A DNA stretch of 11,626 bases from positions 1 through 11,626 of the forward strand of contig QMME01000100.1 in assembly GCA_003647095.1 (NCBI GenBank), in the 5' to 3' direction. Position numbers and translations under genes: made by a program. The notes below the pieces were generated by a model that saw only the letters and a list, made by a program, of their open reading frames with translations, was not told the DNA's origin and ran no database searches. This document shows, piece after piece, positions 6,298 through 11,626 of the stretch (position 1 is its first letter; every line of letters starts with the position of its first letter). This stretch comes from Deltaproteobacteria bacterium (lineage in GTDB: Bacteria > Myxococcota > B64-G9).

Positions 6298-8352
6298 GTG
6301 AAAAGACGGGTGACAGATCCCGCCCTGCGCTGGCAGCGGCGCTTCGTGCTGGTGGTGATGGGACTGGTGGTCCTGCCCAGCCTGGGGCTCACCGCCTTCG
6401 GGCTGGTGGCGGTGCACAACGAGCGCGAGGCCGCCCGGCGCCGGGTGTTCAAGCTCTACGAGCCGGCCAGTGCCAGGATGGCCGAGGAGATCAACCGCAC
6501 CCTGGAAGGGCTGCTCGCGGGCAGCGGCCCGGCACTCGACGAGCTGGCCGCCTGGGCCCGGCGGCGCACCGCCCGGCCCGGTTCCCGGCTGGAGGAATTC
6601 TGTCGCCGCTACCAGGCCACCCTGCCCTTCGCCCTGGAGCACGGCGGGGGCATGCTGCTGCCCCGCGAGCAGGCCCCCCTGCCCACCTGGCAGGGATTCA
6701 TGCCGGAGGAATTCGAGAAGTTGCAACGGCGGGAACTGGCCGGTGGCGAGGCCGCGAGCGCCGCCGCCGGCTACCGCCGGCTGCTCGCTACCCTCGATGC
6801 CGCGCACCCGGCCCGCTGCCCGCTGCTGGCAGCCCTGGCCCGGGCCCAGGACCGGGCCGGGGAGCGGCAACGTGCCCTGCAGACCCACGGCCAGGTGGTG
6901 GAGCACTGTGGCGGGTTCGTCAATCATGCCGGCTACAACCTGGCCCTGGGCTCGCGCCTGCGCCGGCTGGAACTGCTGCAGCTCGCCGGCGACGAGCGCC
7001 TGGCCGGAGAGGTGGGCGCGCTGGTCGCGGAGATAGCCTTTCGCGGGGTCTGGCTGCGAGCCTCCTTCGACCAGGTTTCCTTCGTGGCCGAGCGGGTGCT
7101 GGAGATACTGAAAAGCACCCACGGCGGAGAGCCCTGGATGTACCAGGCACTGGGATTGATCGCCAACCGGGACAAGGTGCTCGAGCTGCTGGCCCGGCTG
7201 GAAGGCCTGGCCGAAGCAGAGCCCAAGCTGCTGGCGGTCAGGGTGGCGGGTGAACGCTACCTGCTGCTGCTGCGGGGCGGCAAGACGGTGGTGGGGCTGG
7301 TGCTGCTTCCCGGTGGCGAGGTGGAGCAGGTGGCCCGGCGCCTGCTGGAAGAGATGGGCCTGGCCGAGAACCTGCGGGTGCGGCTGCTGCCCAGCGAGCT
7401 GCCCTGCCGGGAGGACTGCCACCGGGTGCTGGCGGGCATGGTGTTTCTCAAGAAGACCGACCTGGCCTGGCGCCTGCAGCTGGAGATGCTCGATGCCGCG
7501 GCGCTGGATACCCTGGCCCGGAGTCGTTCCCGGCTCTACCTGTGGTTGCTGGGCCTGGTGGTGCTACTGCTGGGAGGGGGCATCGCCTGGACGGTACGCC
7601 TGATGTTGCGGGAAAGTCGCCTGTCGCGCCTGAAGACCGATTTCGTATCCTCGGTGTCGCACGAGCTGCGCACCCCGTTGACCTCCATCCGCATGTTCAC
7701 CGAGACCCTGCTGCTCGAACGCGTGCGCGGAGAGGAGGAACGCCGCGAGTGCCTGCAGACCATCGCCGTCGAGACCGAGCGCCTGTCGCGGCTGGTGGAA
7801 CGCATACTCGATTTCTCGCGCATGGAAAAGGGCCGCCGGGCCTATCGCTTCGAGCCCTGTCAGCCCCGGCAGCTGGTGGAGCAGGCCTTGGCCGCCTGCC
7901 GCTCGCAGATCGCCGGCAGCGGCCTGGAGGTCAGGTTGGAGATGCCGGCGGAATTGCCCTCGTTGTCCGTCGATCGCGATTCGCTGGTGGAGGTGCTGGT
8001 CAACCTCATCGGCAACGCCGTCAAGTACAGCCCCCAGGGCCGGGAGATCACCATCGGTGCCCGGGTGGAGGGCACGGAGCTGGAGATATGGGTACGCGAC
8101 CAGGGCATCGGCATTCCCCGCTCCGAGCACAGGAAGATCTTCGAGAAGTTCTTCCGGGTGGACACCCCCCGGGCGCAGGAAGTGGGGGGGAGCGGCCTGG
8201 GCCTGAGCCTGGTGCGCTACATCGTCGAGGCCCACGGCGGTACGGTCACCGTGGACAGCGTCCCGGGTCGTGGTTCCACTTTCACGGTACGCCTGCCGCT
8301 GGCCGGGAACGGCCCGCCGGCCGGGAATGATCACCGGGAGGGGAGGGCATGA
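6298..8352 (+). CDS. Sensor histidine kinase with large extracytoplasmic sensor
   Basis: 684-residue membrane kinase. Order: TM1 (about 16-39), a ~370-residue extracytoplasmic sensor, TM2 (about 413-433), HisKA with SHELRTPLTSI (phospho-acceptor His455), then the ATPase domain with N box NLIGNAVKYSP (Asn573), G1 box DQGIGIP (Asp601) and G2 box GGSGLGLSL (629-637). Only about a dozen residues separate TM2 from HisKA, so there is no HAMP domain. Within the sensor, residues about 150-207 look helical and TPR-like, and a later part (about 315-360) looks alpha/beta. Four or more cysteines are present, including C370 and C374. The signal is unknown. The GTG at 6298 is the first start after an in-frame TAG at 6286 and has a weak AGGGTGG ribosome site. 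Its last bases overlap the regulator start as ATGA, so the two are translationally coupled and form one two-component system. Confidence 0.93.
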   Translation: MKRRVTDPALRWQRRFVLVVMGLVVLPSLGLTAFGLVAVHNEREAARRRVFKLYEPASARMAEEINRTLEGLLAGSGPALDELAAWARRRTARPGSRLEEFCRRYQATLPFALEHGGGMLLPREQAPLPTWQGFMPEEFEKLQRRELAGGEAASAAAGYRRLLATLDAAHPARCPLLAALARAQDRAGERQRALQTHGQVVEHCGGFVNHAGYNLALGSRLRRLELLQLAGDERLAGEVGALVAEIAFRGVWLRASFDQVSFVAERVLEILKSTHGGEPWMYQALGLIANRDKVLELLARLEGLAEAEPKLLAVRVAGERYLLLLRGGKTVVGLVLLPGGEVEQVARRLLEEMGLAENLRVRLLPSELPCREDCHRVLAGMVFLKKTDLAWRLQLEMLDAAALDTLARSRSRLYLWLLGLVVLLLGGGIAWTVRLMLRESRLSRLKTDFVSSVSHELRTPLTSIRMFTETLLLERVRGEEERRECLQTIAVETERLSRLVERILDFSRMEKGRRAYRFEPCQPRQLVEQALAACRSQIAGSGLEVRLEMPAELPSLSVDRDSLVEVLVNLIGNAVKYSPQGREITIGARVEGTELEIWVRDQGIGIPRSEHRKIFEKFFRVDTPRAQEVGGSGLGLSLVRYIVEAHGGTVTVDSVPGRGSTFTVRLPLAGNGPPAGNDHREGRA

Positions 8353-9044
8353 AAGAGTCCATCCTGGTCGTGGAAGACGACAGTGCCATCGCCCGGGGCC
8401 TGGAGAAGAACCTGCGCTTCGAGGGCTACACCGTGCACGTGGCCGGCGACGGCCAGCGCGGGCTGGAACTGGCCGTGGACAAGCAGCCGGATCTCATCCT
8501 GCTCGATGTCATGCTGCCGGAGATGAACGGCTTTGCCGTGCTGCGCGAACTGCGCCGGCTGGAGCTGGAGATGCCGGTGATCATGCTCACCGCCAAGGGC
8601 GAGGAGATGGACAAGGTGCGCGGGCTGGAAATGGGCGCCGACGACTACGTCACCAAGCCTTTCGGCCTGGCCGAGCTGCTGGCCCGCATCGAGGCGGTGC
8701 TGCGCCGGCAGCGCCGCCTGGACAGGACCGGCGAGCAGGTATGCTTCGGGCAGGTGGAGATCGACTTCGCCGCCCGCACGGTTCGGGTGGCCGGACAGCC
8801 GGTGGAGCTGACCAGCCGCGAACTGGAGTTGCTGCGCTTTTTCCTGCGACAGGAGGGGCGGGTTCTGGGGCGGCAGGAGATCCTCAACCGCGTCTGGGGC
8901 TTCGATTACTTCGGCACCGATCGCACCGTGGACAACTTCATCAACCGCCTGCGCCAGAAACTGGAACCCGACCCGGCCCACCCGCGCCACTTCATCACCG
9001 TGCGCGGCGCCGGTTACCGCTTCAGCGAAAAGGGAGAAAAATGA
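8349..9044 (+). CDS. OmpR/PhoB-family response regulator
   Basis: 231 residues, standard for the family. The receiver domain (1-120) has the acidic pocket Glu9-Asp10-Asp11, phospho-acceptor Asp53 in LLLDVMLP, Thr81 and Lys103 in the KPF motif. The winged-helix DNA-binding domain (about 130-228) has LTSRELELLRFF, GRVLGRQEILNRVWG, the recognition-helix region RTVDNFINRLRQKLE and the wing ending RGAGYRF. All catalytic residues are intact. A GGGAGGGGAGGG stretch before the ATG is a good ribosome site, and the start overlaps the kinase stop by four bases. The kinase is its obvious partner. Probable targets are the TGAC repeats at 6257-6278 and 9038-9081; this is inference from spacing. Confidence 0.95.
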   Translation: MKESILVVEDDSAIARGLEKNLRFEGYTVHVAGDGQRGLELAVDKQPDLILLDVMLPEMNGFAVLRELRRLELEMPVIMLTAKGEEMDKVRGLEMGADDYVTKPFGLAELLARIEAVLRRQRRLDRTGEQVCFGQVEIDFAARTVRVAGQPVELTSRELELLRFFLRQEGRVLGRQEILNRVWGFDYFGTDRTVDNFINRLRQKLEPDPAHPRHFITVRGAGYRFSEKGEK

Positions 9045-9081
9045 CCGGCCGGTGACCCGCCGGTGACAGCCGGGTGACCGG
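9038..9081 (+). promoter_or_regulatory. Four tandem 11-bp TGAC repeats (putative regulator binding array)
   Basis: TGAC occurs at 9042, 9053, 9064 and 9075, each exactly 11 bp apart. The three inner units fit CCGGTGACNNN or a one-base variant; the first (AAAATGACCGG) overlaps the regulator stop codon. This matches the direct-repeat architecture of OmpR/PhoB-family operators. A weak -10-like CATGCT lies at 9089-9094, 10 bases beyond the last repeat. It suggests that the exported-protein gene has its own regulated promoter in addition to any read-through. Confidence 0.6.
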
Positions 9082-9101
9082 CACTGGTCATGCTGGAGCG
9101 G

Positions 9102-9110
9102 AAAGGAGGA
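9102..9110 (+). promoter_or_regulatory. Strong ribosome binding site for exported-protein gene
   Basis: AAAGGAGGA sits 8 bases before the ATG at 9119. It fixes this start over the longer GTG reading from 9074, which would put a 15-residue polar extension in front of the signal peptide and would begin inside the TGAC repeat array. Confidence 0.85.
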
Positions 9111-9118
9111 GATCATCC

Positions 9119-10594
9119 ATGAAAGGCAAGTTGCTCGTCTTGGCTGGCATGTTGCTTTCGCTCCCCGGGGGGACGCCGGCGGCCGCCGGCGAGACCGGGG
9201 CCCACCTGGCCCTGCAGCGGGGCCTGTACCTGCAGTACACCCGGGGCGATGCCCGGGAAGCGCTCCGGGCCTATCAGCAGGCCGCCGCCGAGCCGGCGCT
9301 GGCCGAGGCGGCCCTGCTGCGCCGGCAGGAACTGCTGCAGGTGCTGGGACGCGGCAGCGAGAGCGAATCCCTGCTGGCCCTGGCCGGCGTGCCGGCCCGG
9401 CTGCAGGACACCCTGGGCCAGGCGCGCCTGCTGCCCGGGCAGTGCGAGGTGGTGGGCCGGCTCGACCTGCAGGCCGTGCTGAAGTCGCGCTTCGTGGGCC
9501 AGCTCGAGGTGAAGGACCAGATCGAAGCCGGCGGGATCAAGCTCGAGGAGCTGCGCCGGAAGCTGGGCTTCGATCCCTTCTCGGACATCTCCGCCGTTTC
9601 CTTCTGCGCCACCCTGGCCGAGAACCCCGCCGGCGAGATGCCGGTGGACAACTGGCTGGTGGTGGTGGAGGGGAGGTTCCCGGGCTTCGAACCGGGTGCC
9701 CTGGCTTCCCTGCTGGGTGACCGGGGGCAGGATTCCTTCACCATCAAGCGGCGCCGCCTGCAGGGAACGGACACCCTGCAGATACGCCTGCCGCTCGACC
9801 AGGATCCCCGGCGCATGCAGACCGTTGCCGTGGCCCGTCCCGACGAGAAGCTGCTGCTGGTGGGACAGCCCCGCACCCTGGAGTGCGCCCTGGCGGCGCG
9901 GGCCGGCCGGGTGGCCGGGTTGTGGGGCAACCGGGCCCTGCGCCCGGTGCTGGAGCGCATTCCCGGGGGCACCACCCTGTGGGTGGCGGCCATGCCCGGG
10001 CACATGTTCGACAAGCTCAAGAAGGCAGGTGCGGTTACCGGCCTGCCGGCCAAGTTGCCGGAACTCGACGGCCTGCTGCTGACGGTTACCCTGGGCCGGG
10101 ACATCGTCGTCTCGGCCGCCACCCGGGCCAGCGACGCCGAGTCGGCCAGGTTGCTGGCCGATCTCACCCGCGGCCTGCTGGCGGTGGCACGGCTGGCGCC
10201 GCTCGACGACGAGCTGGTCCGCCAGGTGCTGGGCAGCATCAAGGTGGAGGCGAAGGATCTCGATCTGCAAGCCTCGGTCAGGGTGCCCGGCGAACTGGTG
10301 GAGCGGGAGATGAAGCTCGAGCGCCAGCAACGGCAGAAGAAGCGTGTCCAGCGCATCAAGCTGCACCTGGTCATGAAGCCCGGGGAGAAGAAAACCCTGC
10401 GCCACCAGGCCTGCTCGCAGGCCGGCAAGATCTCCCTGGAGAAGATCACCACCCGTCCCCGGGGTGTCGTCGATTGCCGGGTGGACACCGCCGGCAGGCT
10501 TGCCCTTACCGCCCTCAAACCGGGCCTGGCCCGGGTCGAGATCGATTGCGGCCCCGGCACCAGTATGAAGGTGGAGGTGGAAGTGGGGCCCTGA
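9119..10594 (+). CDS. Exported protein of unknown function (DUF3352-like core, Ig-like C-terminus)
   Basis: 491 residues. A classical signal peptide (basic MKGK, hydrophobic LLVLAGMLLSL, cleavage probably after AAA at 21-23) directs export. Residues about 28-80 look like one or two helical TPR-type repeats. The central part (about 105-390) alternates strands and helices with GRLDLQAVL, LGFDPFSDISAVSF, WLVVVEGRF, EKLLLVGQP and TTLWVAAMPG. This reminds me of the DUF3352-type exported proteins, but that link is from memory of pattern only. A highly basic stretch (about 400-430) leads to a C-terminal beta domain (about 430-490) whose LTALKPGLARVEIDC ending resembles Big_2 or CpaC/BON-type Ig-like domains. 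It follows the two-component genes by 74 bases, behind the TGAC array, so it may be their target or an accessory of the sensor. No catalytic motif was recognised. Confidence 0.8.
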   Translation: MKGKLLVLAGMLLSLPGGTPAAAGETGAHLALQRGLYLQYTRGDAREALRAYQQAAAEPALAEAALLRRQELLQVLGRGSESESLLALAGVPARLQDTLGQARLLPGQCEVVGRLDLQAVLKSRFVGQLEVKDQIEAGGIKLEELRRKLGFDPFSDISAVSFCATLAENPAGEMPVDNWLVVVEGRFPGFEPGALASLLGDRGQDSFTIKRRRLQGTDTLQIRLPLDQDPRRMQTVAVARPDEKLLLVGQPRTLECALAARAGRVAGLWGNRALRPVLERIPGGTTLWVAAMPGHMFDKLKKAGAVTGLPAKLPELDGLLLTVTLGRDIVVSAATRASDAESARLLADLTRGLLAVARLAPLDDELVRQVLGSIKVEAKDLDLQASVRVPGELVEREMKLERQQRQKKRVQRIKLHLVMKPGEKKTLRHQACSQAGKISLEKITTRPRGVVDCRVDTAGRLALTALKPGLARVEIDCGPGTSMKVEVEVGP

Positions 10595-10603
10595 ATCGGC
10601 CGG
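10595..10603. other. Nine-base gap between convergent stops
   Basis: The exported-protein gene and the TonB-dependent receptor gene end nine bases apart on opposite strands. There is no room for a terminator, and no obvious U-tailed hairpin is visible just inside either gene, so transcripts probably overlap. Confidence 0.6.
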
Positions 10604-11626
10604 CTACAGCTTCAGCCGCGCCGTCAGCATCACCAGCCTCCCCAGCAGCTCGCCGCCGAAGTTGTGACCCTGCTCGTCGATGATTCCGGCCTTCTCGCGG
10701 ATGCGCCCGGCGAAGGGATTGAAGACGGAAAGCCCCAGCTCCAGCCGTCCCGCCGGTAGCTGCAGGGCGGTGCGCCAGGAGGCCATCAAGTAGGTCTCGG
10801 CGGGCAGCCGGCCCCAGATGTTGGGCAGCAGGGAGCTGCGGGGATTGCGCACGTAGTCATGGCGCGCGGCGACGTGGACGGCCGCCAGGTGGGCGATCAT
10901 GTCGCCGGGCAGGCGCAGGGTGGCCCCGGCCGCGGCCTGCCAGGGCGTGACCTGGTTGGGGTGGTCCAACTCCCTGTTCACACGCCATTCGTGGCGCCAC
11001 TCCCCGCGTGCAAACAGGCTCAACCCGTCGAAGGGGGTACACTCCAGGGAACCGTGAATGCCAACGATGTTATAGCCGCCTTTGCCGTTATCGTAGCCCA
11101 GGTGGCTGTTGGCCAGGTCGATCTGCATCTGGAAGGGGGGCGGGCGGAAGCGGATGTCACTGGAGAAGCCGACCCACTGGCGGTTCATGTTGAAGTACAC
11201 CTCGGCCGCCGCCCGCAGGCGTCCCTGCCAGAAGCGTCCCCGCCAGCCCAGCTCGAAGCCGGTGAGGATCTCGTTGTCGAGATCGGGGTTGGAGATGCCC
11301 TGCTCCTCGAACAGGTAGCGCATCTCGTCGGCGAAGGCCGGGTTGGCGTCCACCTTGAAGTTGGCCGAGGTCTCGATGAGGGTTGGCTTGCGGAAGGCGG
11401 TGCCGGCGGACAGCCTGAGGGTGTGGTCCGGGCCCAGCCGGAACACTACCGCCCCGCGCGGGCTGAAGGCCGGCTTGGTAACGGTGTTGTAGTCGAAGCG
11501 CCCGCCCAGGGTGAGCCGCAGCCAGTCGACGAACTGGGCCTCGCCGTGCAGGAAGACGCCCAGGCGGCCCTCGTTGACGTGTTCCTGAACCAGTTCTTTG
11601 GAGCGGTACCAGGTGCCGCGGCCGTC
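10604..11626 (-). CDS. TonB-dependent outer-membrane receptor, 5' partial (C-terminal barrel)
   Basis: The frame is open to the right edge, giving 340 residues of the C-terminal beta-barrel; plug and TonB box lie outside. Characteristic strands include LRLTLGGRFDYN, LRLSAGTAFRKPTLIE (the family's FR.P...E motif) and ISNPDLDNEILTGFELGW (the NP.L..E....ElG motif), followed by alternating amphipathic strands separated by loops. The last strand ends GRLVMLTARLKL with a terminal Leu rather than the common aromatic residue. Such receptors import siderophores, cobalamin, metals or glycans using TonB energy. Nothing visible fixes the ligand, and no transporter genes are adjacent in the window. The GTG at 11446 is internal to the barrel and is not the start. 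Confidence 0.9.
   Translation of the reverse strand, partial: DGRGTWYRSKELVQEHVNEGRLGVFLHGEAQFVDWLRLTLGGRFDYNTVTKPAFSPRGAVVFRLGPDHTLRLSAGTAFRKPTLIETSANFKVDANPAFADEMRYLFEEQGISNPDLDNEILTGFELGWRGRFWQGRLRAAAEVYFNMNRQWVGFSSDIRFRPPPFQMQIDLANSHLGYDNGKGGYNIVGIHGSLECTPFDGLSLFARGEWRHEWRVNRELDHPNQVTPWQAAAGATLRLPGDMIAHLAAVHVAARHDYVRNPRSSLLPNIWGRLPAETYLMASWRTALQLPAGRLELGLSVFNPFAGRIREKAGIIDEQGHNFGGELLGRLVMLTARLKL

Noticed and set aside
6309..6314. Additional GGTGAC inside the start of the kinase gene as a third operator unit
   Set aside because: It is 39 bases from the unit at 6270, not a multiple of 11, so it is out of phase with the pair.
6247..7422. Minus-strand open frame opposite the kinase sensor region (391 codons)
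   Set aside because: Antisense shadow rich in Gln, Gly and His; it has no ribosome site or recognisable motif, and the plus strand encodes an intact kinase in one frame.
7405..7422. Cytochrome c haem motif in the kinase
   Set aside because: The motif is CX3CH, not CXXCH, and no other haem ligand or cytochrome domain is visible; it is kept only as a low-interest observation.
9074..9118. Upstream GTG start adding 15 residues to the exported protein
   Set aside because: It would lie in the TGAC array, lacks a ribosome site and would bury the signal peptide. AAAGGAGGA precedes the ATG at 9119 at good spacing.
9113..10405. Minus-strand open frame opposite the exported-protein gene (430 codons)
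   Set aside because: The composition is low-complexity Gln/Gly/His/Leu typical of antisense to GC-rich coding DNA. The plus strand has a signal peptide and a strong ribosome site.
10595..10625. Bidirectional terminator between the exported protein and the receptor
   Set aside because: Only a short GGCCGGC run is present, without a stable stem and T tracts.

Overview
The window is GC-rich, densely coding DNA from a Gram-negative bacterium. A TonB-dependent outer-membrane receptor, an exported protein with a cleavable signal peptide and a very large modular surface-type protein all imply an outer membrane. The domain mix (PKD, Ig-like, parallel beta-helix, a histidine kinase with a long periplasmic sensor) is typical of deltaproteobacterial or acidobacterial lineages, but the sequence alone does not settle the phylum. 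No rRNA, tRNA, CRISPR array, transposase, integrase or phage gene was seen.

Left part (1-4030, plus strand): the 3' end of a giant modular gene, open at the left edge. In order it encodes a Big_2-type Ig domain, two near-identical PKD domains, another Ig-like domain, a third PKD domain and two tandem copies of a ~438-residue beta-helix module. Each module carries a calcium-loop-like DxDxDGxxD motif and an unusual ~130-residue insert between the helix motifs YGN and YWG.

Middle left (4027-5965, minus strand): a two-gene operon with overlapping ends, encoding a PLP-dependent enzyme of the D-cysteine desulfhydrase / ACC deaminase family and then a PhzF-fold protein that lacks the usual catalytic glutamate. 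The PhzF-like gene converges on the giant gene, and their stop codons share one CTAG.

Divergent spacer (about 5966-6297): two 35-nt direct repeats, each able to form a stem-loop, bracket a further strong hairpin. Next to the kinase gene are two CCGGTGAC-like repeats 11 bp apart.

Middle right (6298-10594, plus strand): histidine kinase, OmpR-family response regulator (ATGA overlap) and an exported protein of unknown function. Four TGAC repeats at exact 11-bp spacing lie between the regulator and the exported-protein gene. The same element upstream of the kinase suggests that the regulator controls both its own operon and the exported protein. This regulatory unit is the most testable new idea in the window.

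Right edge (10604-11626, minus strand): the C-terminal half of a TonB-dependent receptor, convergent with the exported-protein gene and cut by the window edge.
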